Shown here: positions 28,034 to 37,032 of the stretch, piece by piece
Layout: every line of letters starts with the position of its first letter
Position numbering within the stretch: position 1 is the first letter of the stretch
DNA from: Chitinophaga lutea
GTDB taxonomy: Bacteria; Bacteroidota; Bacteroidia; Chitinophagales; Chitinophagaceae
Length of the DNA: 64,000 nt
Direction: 5' to 3'
Assembly (NCBI RefSeq): GCF_003813775.1
Contig: NZ_RPDH01000002.1
Coordinates: 992,001-1,056,000, forward strand
Position numbers and translations under genes: made by a program
The notes under the pieces: model-generated
The model's input: only the letters and a program-made list of their open reading frames with translations
The model's database searches: none
Told to the model about the DNA's origin: nothing

Positions 28034-31000
28034 TTAAAAATTAAATCCAACCTTGAAACCGAAAGAACGGGTGTAAGGCAGCGACCAGCTGGCAACGCCG
28101 GGTGAGAAGCTGCCGTTGGAAATCGTCATCGCCGTTTCGGAATCATATCCCTGCTCTGCCGCCGTCCAGCTAAACAGGTTGCGGGCGATGAGCGCCAGCG
28201 ATACGTTGGAAATAGGCCACCTGCCGAGCGCTTTATTGTTCAGCACATAGGTGAGCGATGCCTCACGCAGCTTCACGTAGCTGGCATCGAAAGTAGAGCG
28301 GCCGTTGAAGCTCCAGTAGTATTCGCCGTAATAGTTTTCGGGATCGGTGATTTTGGTGTTCTTCACATATTTGCCGGTGCCATCGTCGATGTAACCGTGC
28401 AGTATCATACCATCCGTGCGCTGGCGGCCGGCATCGTCGGTCCAGGCGAGGCCGCCCGTCTGCGGGTCGCGCCCGGGCACCGTGGTTTCGGTACGGCCGT
28501 CGCTCAGCAGGTTTTTCGCCACGTAGCTGTAGAACTCACCTCCCTGGCGCCAGTCGATCAGCACGTTCAGCGTAAAGCCTTTATAGGTGAAGGTGTTGTT
28601 AAAGCCCACCATGAAGTCGGGATTGTAGTTGCCGATCTTCACGTATTCATTCACGCGCTGGTAGCTGCCGTCGCTGTCGAGCAGGGGCTGTCCTTTAAAC
28701 TCCCCGTCCGGCACGGTTTTCCAGCTCTGTGCATAAAAGTCGCCCATCTCAGCGCCTTCCCGCACTTCATACCTTACACCTTCCGCGGAGCCCAGCAGGA
28801 AGTTGGACACGCCTTCGGTGAGGGTAATCACCTTGTTGCGGTTGCGGGTAAACACGCCGCTGATATCCCAGGTAAAGTCCCCCTTCACCGGCGTCCCGCT
28901 CAAAGTGATCTCAAGCCCCTTGTTCCTGATCTTGCCGGCGTTGATCAGCTTGCTGCTGTAGCCGGACGCCATCGTGGTGGGAATGGTGAGGATCTGGTTT
29001 TTGTTCACCGTGTTATAATACGTCAGGTCGAGGCCTAACCTGCCGTTGAAGAACCGCAGGTCGGCGCCGAACTCATAGGAAGTAGCAATGAGGGGCTTCA
29101 GGTTGTTATTCTTCAGCGTGTAAGCCATGTTCGCTCTTTTCACATCACCCCAGTCCTGGCCGAAACCATAGGTATTGGTCAGCTCATACGGGCCAGGGTC
29201 GCCGCCTACCTGGGCATAGTTCGCTCTCAGCTTGGCGAAGCTCACCGGGCCGGAGGTCACCTTCAGCATGTCTGTCAGCACCAGGCTGAAAGACGCGGAG
29301 GGATAGAAATAAGAGTTGTTGGCTTCGGGCAGCGTGCTGCTCCAGTCGTTACGCGCGGTCAGGTCGAGGAACGCATAGTTCCGGAACGATACCTGGCCCA
29401 TGCCGTACACGCTGTTGATGCGTTTGTGGAAGCGGCTGGAAAAGTTACGCACCGTACCGGCCGCCGCATTGGAGATATTGTAGAAACCGCGGATGACGAG
29501 GCTTTCGGACGACTGGCTGGTGCCGCGCCCAGTTTGGTCCATGCGGTTGGCGCCGGCGGACAGGGAAATGTTCCAGTCTCTCGACAGGTCTTTTTTATAC
29601 GTCAGCAGGAAGTCCGTGTTCTGTTCGCGGAAGTTTTCCGTTTCGATGCCGTAGGCGCCGGAGGGGTTACGCACCGAACCGAAGGGGCGTTTGCTTTCCC
29701 TGTTTTCGGAAAACATGTCCATGCCCGTTCTGCCCATCAGGGTAAGGTCCTTGGTCAGGTTGATATTGATTTCCACGTTGCCGGTGAGGCGGTCGCGGTC
29801 GTAGGAGTTGATGAACTGGTACGCCACAAAATAAGGATTGTCCGCATTTCCCGGCAGGTGCGAAAACTGCTCGATGCCTTCTTTGCCCGGCTTCCAGTAG
29901 TTGCGCAGTTTTTTCATGTTCACGTTCGGCGTGGTGGTATATACGATGTTGCTCACGCTGCCACGGTTGTAGGTGGGCCGGTTGCCGCTGCTGTTTTTCG
30001 TATAGCCGATGTTGGTGCTCACCTTTACCTTGGGGCTGAGGTTGTAGCCGGCCGCGAGGTTGATGGTGTTCCTGCTCAGGTCGGTATTGGGCACGATGCC
30101 TTCGTTGGTGAGGTTGGTGAAAGAGAGGCGGAAACTGCCGTCTTTATTATTCCCCGTCACCGCGATGTTGTTGGTGAGGGTGATGCCCGTCTGGAAAAAG
30201 TCTTTGTGGCGGTCGGGATACGACACCCAGTCGGTGGGGATCGGGTCGCCGTTCGCATCGAGCGGGCTGTCCCATTGGGCGTGCTTCGTGCCGATGTCGA
30301 GGCGCGGGCCCCAGGTGGCGTCGGAAATGGTTTCCTCACTGCCCGCCCTGTCGCCTGCGCCGAACTGGTTCTGGAATTTCGGGAACAGCCAGGCGCGGTC
30401 GAACATGGTGCTGGAGTTCACGCTCACGCCCAGTCCTTTTTTAGCACCGCTGCCTGATTTGGTGGTGATGAGGATAACGCCGTTGAGTGCGCGGCTGCCA
30501 TAGAGCGCGGAAGCGCTGGCGCCTTTCAGCACGGTCACGGACGCAATATCGTCGGGGTTGATATCTGAAATGGTGCTGCCGTAGTCCACCACTACCTGGC
30601 CTACCGGCTGTTTCGGGTTGCGTACCGCGCCCGCGATGGGCACGCCGTCTACCACGTACAGCGGCTGGTTATAACCGGTGAAGCTGCTCTGCCCGCGGAT
30701 GGTCACCAGCGAGGTGGCGCCCGGGTCGGAACTGGTGCTTCTTACGTTCACGCCCGCCACCTTGCCGGAGAGCGCGTTGGCGATGTTCACTTCTTTTACG
30801 GTGGCTACTTTATCGGCGCTCAGGGTGGCGATGGAATAACCCAGCGCTTTTTCCTGGCGTTTGATGCCCAGTGCGGTCACCACCACGCTGTTCAGGTTGC
30901 GCACGTCGGCAGCCAGCTGGATGGTGAGGTTACCGTCGCCGGCGGCTTCTTCCCGGGTTACAAAACCCAGTGAGCTGAACTGGAGAATGGAGCCCGCCCC

Positions 31001-31486
31001 GGCCACTTTAATGGAGAAACGGCCGTTCATATCGGTGGCCGTACCATTGCCGGTGCCTTTTTCTTTGACGGTCACGCCCGGCAGCCCGCGCCCTTCCGTG
31101 TCGGTCACCACACCCTTTACGGTGAGGTCGAACGGTTTGGCCGCGGTGGTTTTATTTTCCGCGGCCGCTTTCGGGCGGATGGCATAATCCGTTTCACCGA
31201 GTTTCACCGCGGTGAGGCCCAGCGGCGGGAGCATGCGGCCCAGCTGCTGCTCCAGGTCGCCATGCTGGCTACCGCTCACATACTTGTCTGCAATCTGCTC
31301 GTAGTTGTAACTGAAATGCACTTTGAAACGCGCTTCCAGCGAAGACAGCACGTTGTGCAGCGAAGTTTTACCCGCGGCTCTCGCGGTGCCGCGCACCAGT
31401 GTTTCCTGCGCGGACGACGGCAGGGCACTGCACAGTATCAACATCGTCAGTAATGGAGCGATAAACTTTGTAAAGCTCTTTTGCAT
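28034..31486 (-). CDS. SusC/RagA TonB-dependent receptor with STN signalling domain
   Basis: The 1150-residue outer-membrane importer has a signal peptide (cleavage near SSAQE), an STN domain at about 40-105 (VLSSLEARFKVHFSYNYEQI), a carboxypeptidase-D-like domain at about 122-205 (VKGVVTDTEGRGLPGVTV), a plug at about 210-345 (NALSGKVAGVNV, VLKGASASALYGSRALNG) and a barrel ending in FKVGFNF. The STN domain touches the FecR anti-sigma in the periplasm, so this transporter both imports substrate and signals. FecR and ECF genes lie directly upstream. Confidence 0.97.
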   Translation of the reverse strand: MQKSFTKFIAPLLTMLILCSALPSSAQETLVRGTARAAGKTSLHNVLSSLEARFKVHFSYNYEQIADKYVSGSQHGDLEQQLGRMLPPLGLTAVKLGETDYAIRPKAAAENKTTAAKPFDLTVKGVVTDTEGRGLPGVTVKEKGTGNGTATDMNGRFSIKVAGAGSILQFSSLGFVTREEAAGDGNLTIQLAADVRNLNSVVVTALGIKRQEKALGYSIATLSADKVATVKEVNIANALSGKVAGVNVRSTSSDPGATSLVTIRGQSSFTGYNQPLYVVDGVPIAGAVRNPKQPVGQVVVDYGSTISDINPDDIASVTVLKGASASALYGSRALNGVILITTKSGSGAKKGLGVSVNSSTMFDRAWLFPKFQNQFGAGDRAGSEETISDATWGPRLDIGTKHAQWDSPLDANGDPIPTDWVSYPDRHKDFFQTGITLTNNIAVTGNNKDGSFRLSFTNLTNEGIVPNTDLSRNTINLAAGYNLSPKVKVSTNIGYTKNSSGNRPTYNRGSVSNIVYTTTPNVNMKKLRNYWKPGKEGIEQFSHLPGNADNPYFVAYQFINSYDRDRLTGNVEININLTKDLTLMGRTGMDMFSENRESKRPFGSVRNPSGAYGIETENFREQNTDFLLTYKKDLSRDWNISLSAGANRMDQTGRGTSQSSESLVIRGFYNISNAAAGTVRNFSSRFHKRINSVYGMGQVSFRNYAFLDLTARNDWSSTLPEANNSYFYPSASFSLVLTDMLKVTSGPVSFAKLRANYAQVGGDPGPYELTNTYGFGQDWGDVKRANMAYTLKNNNLKPLIATSYEFGADLRFFNGRLGLDLTYYNTVNKNQILTIPTTMASGYSSKLINAGKIRNKGLEITLSGTPVKGDFTWDISGVFTRNRNKVITLTEGVSNFLLGSAEGVRYEVREGAEMGDFYAQSWKTVPDGEFKGQPLLDSDGSYQRVNEYVKIGNYNPDFMVGFNNTFTYKGFTLNVLIDWRQGGEFYSYVAKNLLSDGRTETTVPGRDPQTGGLAWTDDAGRQRTDGMILHGYIDDGTGKYVKNTKITDPENYYGEYYWSFNGRSTFDASYVKLREASLTYVLNNKALGRWPISNVSLALIARNLFSWTAAEQGYDSETAMTISNGSFSPGVASWSLPYTRSFGFKVGFNF

Positions 31487-31503
31487 AACTGTAAGTTTTA
31501 ATC

Positions 31504-32466
31504 TTATTCGATAATTATTGCTGCGCCCTGTTGCTGCACTTTCACACGATGCACTTCACGAATGGCGGCAAACAGCAGGTTGAGGCGGTCCGTTGGATAA
31601 GAGCCCGTCAGCCGCAGGCTTTGTGCGCCTGTTTTGCGGAACGTGACGTGGTAACCATATGTATCTTCGAGTACTTGTGTAATGCCCGCCAGCGTTTCGT
31701 TGTCAAACACAAGGCGGTGTTCTTTCCAGGCACTGAACCGGGCGGGTTCCACCTTGCGGCGGGCGCTCCCCTTCCCCGATACCGTCACCAGGTCTCCGGG
31801 CGCCATCTCCATGTCGTTGATCTGTACTTTTCCTTCTTCCAGCACCACGGTCACTTCGTTCCGGCGATTGCGCATGTTGAAAGCGGTGCCCAGCACCTGC
31901 ACGCCGGCCAGCGGGGTATGTACTTTGAATTTTGGATGAAAGCCGTTGGGGCGGGACGTTACTTTAAAGAAGGCTTCGCCGGTGAGCGTCACTTCCCGCT
32001 CCTGTTTTTCATGCCAGCTTTTGCGGTATTCGAGGGATGAATTGGCGTTGAGCGTTACAAGGGAACCATCGGGCAGCAATACGTCGCGCGTTTCGCCGAA
32101 GGCGGTGGTAATGGTCACGGTGGCCGGTTGCGGCCAGAGGAACACGAGGCTTATGATAATGGCCGCCGCCACGGCAGACGCGGCATAGAGCAACCGCCGC
32201 AGTGCGGAGGTACTATTTTTTTTAACCGGGTCTAATGTACGGGTGATGTTTTGCATGACTGCTTCCATTTCAGCCGGGTCAACTTCCGTTGAATGAAAAC
32301 GAAGGGCCTCCACCAACTCCTTTGCGGCCTCTACCACCGCTACCCGGTCGGGGTTCGCGGCCTGCCAGCCCCGCCAGAAATCATCGTCGCTGCCGTACTG
32401 CACCCAGGCCTGGAAAGAGGCGTCCGCCACAAAATCCTCGGCTTCGTATTGCCTGTAATTCATCAT
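31504..32466 (-). CDS. FecR-family anti-sigma factor
   Basis: The 320-residue membrane protein has a cytoplasmic N-terminal part (about 1-85), one membrane segment near 88-110 (LLYAASAVAAAIIISLVFLW), a periplasmic FecR domain (about 115-215, FGETRDVLLPDGSLVTLNANS) and a C-terminal DUF4974 domain (about 250-320) that contacts the STN domain of the TonB receptor. It would hold the ECF sigma encoded upstream until substrate is sensed. It lies 17 bp before the SusC gene. Confidence 0.95.
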   Translation of the reverse strand: MMNYRQYEAEDFVADASFQAWVQYGSDDDFWRGWQAANPDRVAVVEAAKELVEALRFHSTEVDPAEMEAVMQNITRTLDPVKKNSTSALRRLLYAASAVAAAIIISLVFLWPQPATVTITTAFGETRDVLLPDGSLVTLNANSSLEYRKSWHEKQEREVTLTGEAFFKVTSRPNGFHPKFKVHTPLAGVQVLGTAFNMRNRRNEVTVVLEEGKVQINDMEMAPGDLVTVSGKGSARRKVEPARFSAWKEHRLVFDNETLAGITQVLEDTYGYHVTFRKTGAQSLRLTGSYPTDRLNLLFAAIREVHRVKVQQQGAAIIIE

Positions 32467-32634
32467 ATAAAGTCGGTATCTATAAACAGGAGGCGGTGGC
32501 GCTGCGAAATACCCTCACGGAAAACGGATTATTTTTGAAAAAGTCCGATTTATTTTTCCGGATGCTGTAACGGTAAAATAGCTGACCGGATAAGGTATCA
32601 TGTCCGCCCACACAGGAATGAATGTCGCACCATC

Positions 32635-32781
32635 CGGCCGGAATATCCGTACGGGAAAAGAATATCTCAGTCAGCTTGTTATAACGGACGACCATTACAG
32701 TACGGCCGGACATCCGCACAGGAAAAGAATGCCGCAAACCACCCATCGGTATGCTTGTTACAACGAACGGCCGCTACAGTA
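32635..32781. repeat. Imperfect tandem duplication in the ECF-FecR intergenic region
   Basis: Unit 1 (32635-32702) and unit 2 (32703-32781) are adjacent head to tail. Both begin CGGCCGGA, share ATCCG.AC.GGAAAAGAAT and GCTTGTTA.AACG, and end with TACAGTA. Unit 2 has an 11-bp insertion in the middle. The 322-bp gap 32467-32788 holds no gene but must contain the FecR promoter, so the duplicated unit may carry regulatory sites. Confidence 0.7.
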
Positions 32782-32788
32782 AAAAACA

Positions 32789-33382
32789 CTATTGATTCGA
32801 CAGTAAATGCCGCTCATTTTCGAGCACCACCTTCAGTTCGGTGATAGCCCGGTACACGAGCGTTCTGGCGTATTTCACCTCTTTCAGCTGCATGATGCCG
32901 GCAATTTCGTCGTATCCCATGCTTTCATAAAAACGGAGGTAAATGGCCTCTTTCTGGCGGTCGGTGAGCAGGTACATACTGCGTTGCAGCTGGCGCGCCG
33001 TTTTTTCTTCGTGCTGCCGGTTGATGAGCAGGTGTTCGGCGGACAGTTCCAGGCTGAAATCGTATCCTTCTTCGTGCAGGGTTTCTCCCGCGCGGCGGTT
33101 TTCTTTGCCCAGGCGCCGCACCAGTTCGCGGCGCGCGGCCACCAGCAGGTAGCTTTTCAGTTTGTCGGGAATGGTGAGGGAATGCCGTTTCAGGTAAAGC
33201 TGCGTGAAAAAATCCTGGAGCACATCCTTTACCAGGTCGCGGTCGTCTGTGAACCGGATGCAATACCGGAACAACAGCGGGAAAAACCGCCGGTAAATTT
33301 CGCTGAAAGCCTCCCGGTCACCTTCCCGGAGGCGGCTCCAGAGGGTGCGTTCATCTTGTAGCGGAATGTGCAGATTGGTCAT
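32789..33382 (-). CDS. ECF (FecI-like) RNA polymerase sigma factor
   Basis: The 197-residue sigma-70 family protein has region 2 at about 20-95 (FSEIYRRFFPLLFRYCIRFTDDRDLVKDVLQDFFTQLY in sequence) and region 4 at about 125-185 (LLTDRQKEAIYLRFYESMGYDEIAGIM, the HTH). Regions 1.1 and 3 are absent, as expected for ECF type. It is the first gene of the PUL regulatory unit and would drive transcription from a promoter in the 322-bp gap before fecR. Confidence 0.95.
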   Translation of the reverse strand: MTNLHIPLQDERTLWSRLREGDREAFSEIYRRFFPLLFRYCIRFTDDRDLVKDVLQDFFTQLYLKRHSLTIPDKLKSYLLVAARRELVRRLGKENRRAGETLHEEGYDFSLELSAEHLLINRQHEEKTARQLQRSMYLLTDRQKEAIYLRFYESMGYDEIAGIMQLKEVKYARTLVYRAITELKVVLENERHLLSNQ

Positions 33383-33473
33383 ATGCAGTAAGGATTAGGG
33401 AATATCGAACGGCGTTCCAAGCTACAACAAAAAAGCATCCGGCACATACATTCCCGGCAGGAATAACGAGGAT

Positions 33474-34418
33474 TTAATGCGACGCCACTCCCTCCGTTGC
33501 CACTTCCCGGATACCAAGCCTTTTACACCACTGTGAAAAATCCCGGTGAATATCGTTTAATACCTGCTTCTGTTCGGGCGTCAGCTCCAATGCATGGGCA
33601 CGGCTGATGGTACGCACCGGCAAGCCCCGCAGCTGCAGGAAATATTTGGCGCTCATGGGGTAAGCGATGTGGATGAGCGGATCCACCCGCTGCAATTCGG
33701 ACTGTATCCAGGCCACGTCTTCCTGTTTGTCCGGGTCGTTGGCATGATCGCACAACCATACCAGTATTTCCGGGTAAAAGTTCCCGGAGATGGACGACAT
33801 GCCCGCCGCGCCCATCTTCAGCGAGGCCACGGCATTGGGCGTATGCGCATCGTAAAACTCCAGCCTGCTGCCCGCCGCCACGGCCAGTTTCTCCCGCACA
33901 TTGTCCACATTGCACGAAGTATCCTTGTGGTAATTCAGCCGGTTGGTATCGAGCAGCCTTTTTAAAATGGCCGGGGAAATGATGCGTTTGTACGGGGCGG
34001 GACATTCATACAGGCCCAGCAGGATATCCCCCGTAAGGGTGAGTATCTTTTCAAAGCGCTGCCAGAGAATATCATCATCTTCATCCACATGCGCAAAATG
34101 GCCGGTAATGAGTATCACGGAATCGATGCCCGTGTCTGCTATTTTTTTAACGAACTCCGCTTTGTCTTCTATCGTCAGCCCGAAAGACCCGGTGGCCACG
34201 ATGGGCACCCGGCCGTTGACGTAACGCACCACGTGGCGCGTCAGCTCCAGGCGCTCGTCTTCGCTGATGCTGTACATTTCAGACGACAGACAATTGGCGA
34301 AAAAACCTTTCACACCGGCCGCCAGGTAGAAGTCGATAAGGTTTTCCACCACCCCGAAATCGATTTTCGCTTTCAGGTCGTAAGGGGTTATCATCACAGG
34401 AACGAACTTCTTTTGCAT
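33474..34418 (-). CDS. Dihydrodipicolinate synthase/N-acetylneuraminate lyase family aldolase
   Basis: The 314-residue class I aldolase is of the DapA/NanA superfamily. Family features are VMITPYDLKAKIDFGVVENLIDFYLAAGVKG at the start, the Tyr in GLYECPAPYKR and the Schiff-base Lys in LNYHKDTSCNV. It cleaves or forms a 2-keto-3-deoxy sugar acid, but the substrate is undecided. A housekeeping dapA is less likely because the gene sits 31 bp after a sugar-type Na+ symporter and near a divergent AraC regulator. The ATG at 34418 is preferred to a TTG at 34427. Confidence 0.88.
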   Translation of the reverse strand: MQKKFVPVMITPYDLKAKIDFGVVENLIDFYLAAGVKGFFANCLSSEMYSISEDERLELTRHVVRYVNGRVPIVATGSFGLTIEDKAEFVKKIADTGIDSVILITGHFAHVDEDDDILWQRFEKILTLTGDILLGLYECPAPYKRIISPAILKRLLDTNRLNYHKDTSCNVDNVREKLAVAAGSRLEFYDAHTPNAVASLKMGAAGMSSISGNFYPEILVWLCDHANDPDKQEDVAWIQSELQRVDPLIHIAYPMSAKYFLQLRGLPVRTISRAHALELTPEQKQVLNDIHRDFSQWCKRLGIREVATEGVASH

Positions 34419-34449
34419 AAAAAGCAATTTTATAAATGATTGAACGAAT

Positions 34450-35982
34450 TCAGGTTCTGACCACGAGGCGTTTCAGCCGCGTGAGCATCATGCCCGCCAG
34501 GAAGATGGACAGGGTGCCCACCACGATGATCATGTTCACATGCATCGGGCTTTTAAGGCGCTCCCAGCCGGCAGGGAAATATTTGGACAACGACATCCAG
34601 AGGATGACCACGATGCCGATCAGCGTGGCGGTAACCGCTTCCGTGTTGTTTGCTTTGGACACGATGCCCAGCAAAAAGAGGCCCAGCATGCCGCCGGCGA
34701 AAATGCCGGAGAGCTCCCACCAGATGTCGAGAACGCTTTTCACCCCGATCATCGCCATGCCGAAAACAATGGCGAGCACGCCGGTAAGGGTGGTGGTGAT
34801 ATAAAGTATCCGCATCTCTTTTTTAGGCCCGGGATTGGGATTGAAATACCGCTGGTAAATGTCTTTCAGGAATACCGTGGCGGAACTGTTCATGCCGCTG
34901 GAAACGGTGCTCATGGCGGCCGACAGGATAGCGGCGATGATCAGCCCCACCAGCCCTTTCGGTACTTTCGTCACCATAAAATACGGCAGTATCTTGTCCC
35001 CGTAATCCGCCGGTGCGAGCGAGCTTACCGGCACATTCCTTTCCGTGGCCACCTGCTGTTTGACGGCCATCAGCAATTCCGGCTGCTGCTGGAAATAGGC
35101 GTACAGCGCCGTGCCGATGAAAAAGAAAGCCAGCGAAACCGGCACGTACCAGTACACGCAGAGCCAGATGCTGCGGGAGGCTTCCTTTTCGCTGCGGGCG
35201 GCGTGGTAACGCTGCACGTAGTTCTGGTCCATCCCGAAGTTGTTGAGGTTGATGAAAAAGCCGTACAGGAACACCACCCAGAAGGTAGACGTGCTGAGGT
35301 CGGTGAGCGCGAAGCTGCCGAGCGCAAACTTGTTGTCTGCCGCGCCTATCCTGAATATGTCCGCCGCGCCGTCTTTCATTTCGAATATGATGATGCCGAG
35401 TATGATGAGGGCGCCTGCCGTTTTGACGAGGCCCTGTATCACTTCCGTCCAGATCACCGCTTCCATGCCGCCCAGCACCGTGTATACGATGATGCAGGCG
35501 CCGGTGACGAGCATGATGGTTTTCATGTCGAGGCCGGTGAGCGCCTGTAAGGCCAGCGCCACCCCGAAAAAGATGGAGCCCATCCGCGCCAGTTGCGTGA
35601 GGATGAAACAGACCATGGCGTATGTCCTGGCCCAGGCGCCGAAGCGGTGCTCCAGGTGCGTGTACGCGCTCACCTCGCCGCTGCTGCGGTAAAACGGTAC
35701 AAAATAACGCGCCGCGATAATGGCGGCCAGCGGCATGGACAAACTGAAAACAAAGGCGTTCCAGTTACCGCCGAATGCTTTGCCGGGCACTCCCAGGAAA
35801 GTATTGCTGCTCAAAAACGTGGCGTATAAAGACAGGCCCAGCGCCCAGCCCGGGATGCTGCCCGAGGCCGTGGTGAATTGCGCCGTGCTTTTATTCTTCC
35901 TCGAAAAGTACACCCCCACCAAAACCATGCTGAGGAGATAAATAAAAATTACCAGTAAGTCGACAAAAGGCAGATGGTTCAT
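34450..35982 (-). CDS. Sodium:solute symporter (SSS family)
   Basis: The 510-residue inner-membrane transporter has about 13 hydrophobic helices and SSS signatures (GWALGLSLYATFLSSNTFLGVPG near 45, VLGGMEAVIWTEVIQG near 170, ILSAAMSTVSSGMNSSATVFLKDIY near 350). It couples Na+ to uptake of a sugar, sugar acid or sialic acid. The aldolase gene follows, so uptake and cleavage of the same substrate is likely. It is transcribed away from the AraC-type regulator at 36084. Confidence 0.93.
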   Translation of the reverse strand: MNHLPFVDLLVIFIYLLSMVLVGVYFSRKNKSTAQFTTASGSIPGWALGLSLYATFLSSNTFLGVPGKAFGGNWNAFVFSLSMPLAAIIAARYFVPFYRSSGEVSAYTHLEHRFGAWARTYAMVCFILTQLARMGSIFFGVALALQALTGLDMKTIMLVTGACIIVYTVLGGMEAVIWTEVIQGLVKTAGALIILGIIIFEMKDGAADIFRIGAADNKFALGSFALTDLSTSTFWVVFLYGFFINLNNFGMDQNYVQRYHAARSEKEASRSIWLCVYWYVPVSLAFFFIGTALYAYFQQQPELLMAVKQQVATERNVPVSSLAPADYGDKILPYFMVTKVPKGLVGLIIAAILSAAMSTVSSGMNSSATVFLKDIYQRYFNPNPGPKKEMRILYITTTLTGVLAIVFGMAMIGVKSVLDIWWELSGIFAGGMLGLFLLGIVSKANNTEAVTATLIGIVVILWMSLSKYFPAGWERLKSPMHVNMIIVVGTLSIFLAGMMLTRLKRLVVRT

Positions 35983-36083
35983 AGTTGTTTGGCGTATCGC
36001 GTGGAATATGATGGCGAAGTTTCACAAAAATATTCACCCGCGCAATGTTGATTGTTATGAAAAGAATAGCTTAAATTACTGTG

Positions 36084-36965
36084 ATGATGACAAATACTCC
36101 CGTTATTCAGCAGACCAACTGGATATTACCGCCGCAGCTGCAAAAGAAACTGGAGAAACATCCGCTGGCCCGGAACCTCTATATCACCGAAATGGGCTTC
36201 TCCCCTGAAAACAGCCCCCGTAGCTGGTCGCGGCCGAAAGGAAGCCCGCACTACAGCCTGTTGTACTGCGCGCACGGCAAAGGCTGGTACGATGCCGGCC
36301 ACCGCATTCCCATCAAGGCCAACCAGTTTGTACTGATACCAAAAAAAACGCCCTTTTCCGCCGGCTCCGACACCAAACATCCCTGGCGGCTTTACACCAT
36401 TCAATTCAACGGCCTGCTGGCCGACGAGATCTTTGCTTACCTCGCCCCCGGCAAAAAAGGCGCGCCCCGTACCGTACCGCCGCTCGTAGGGCGTATCGCG
36501 CAGTTCGACGATATCCATCATCACCTCGACCTCATGAACAATATCGAAAACCTGCTCTACGCCAACTTCCGCTTTTACAGTTTCCTGGGCACCTTCCGGC
36601 TGACGGTGTTCAATTATATGAAGAAGGGCGCGGACAATATTATCGAGCGCAGCATCAACATCATGAAACAGCACCTCCACGGCCAGCTCACCCTCGCAGA
36701 CCTTGCGCGCGAAACACAACTATCCGCCTCCTACCTGTCCGCCCTTTTCAAGGAAAAAACAAAGTACTCCCCCATCCAGCTCTACAACTCCCTCAAAATA
36801 CAAAAGGCCAGCCAGCTGCTCAAGGAAAGCAAGCTGAGCATCAAACAGATCGCGCAGGATATGGGGTATACCGACCAGTACAGTTTTTCCCGTTCCTTCA
36901 AACTCGTGATGGGCACTTCCCCCAAACAGTTCAGGGAAGAAAGATATTTACGCCGCCCGCTATAA
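36084..36965 (+). CDS. AraC-family transcriptional regulator
   Basis: The 293-residue regulator has an N-terminal cupin-type ligand domain (about 25-165, SLLYCAHGKGWYDAGHRIPIKANQF in sequence) and a C-terminal AraC HTH (about 190-290, LADLARETQLSASYLSALFKEKT and IAQDMGYTDQYSFSRSFKLVMG). It is divergent from the symporter-aldolase operon with a 100-bp shared promoter region, so it probably controls that operon and perhaps the dehydrogenase gene 67 bp downstream. The start is the first of two adjacent ATGs after a GTG. Confidence 0.93.
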   Translation: MMTNTPVIQQTNWILPPQLQKKLEKHPLARNLYITEMGFSPENSPRSWSRPKGSPHYSLLYCAHGKGWYDAGHRIPIKANQFVLIPKKTPFSAGSDTKHPWRLYTIQFNGLLADEIFAYLAPGKKGAPRTVPPLVGRIAQFDDIHHHLDLMNNIENLLYANFRFYSFLGTFRLTVFNYMKKGADNIIERSINIMKQHLHGQLTLADLARETQLSASYLSALFKEKTKYSPIQLYNSLKIQKASQLLKESKLSIKQIAQDMGYTDQYSFSRSFKLVMGTSPKQFREERYLRRPL

Positions 36966-37032
36966 AAAATAAACTGTAATGCGTATTTTTCGTTTTATCC
37001 ACGTCAAACACCCTCACCTTTAATACGAGACT

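Noticed and set aside
29426..30457. 343-codon plus-strand frame inside the SusC gene
   Set aside because: Shadow frame within a clear TonB-receptor plug and barrel.
32480..32746. 88-codon minus-strand frame between sigma factor and FecR genes
   Set aside because: It covers the duplicated non-coding unit and has no recognisable domain or start context.
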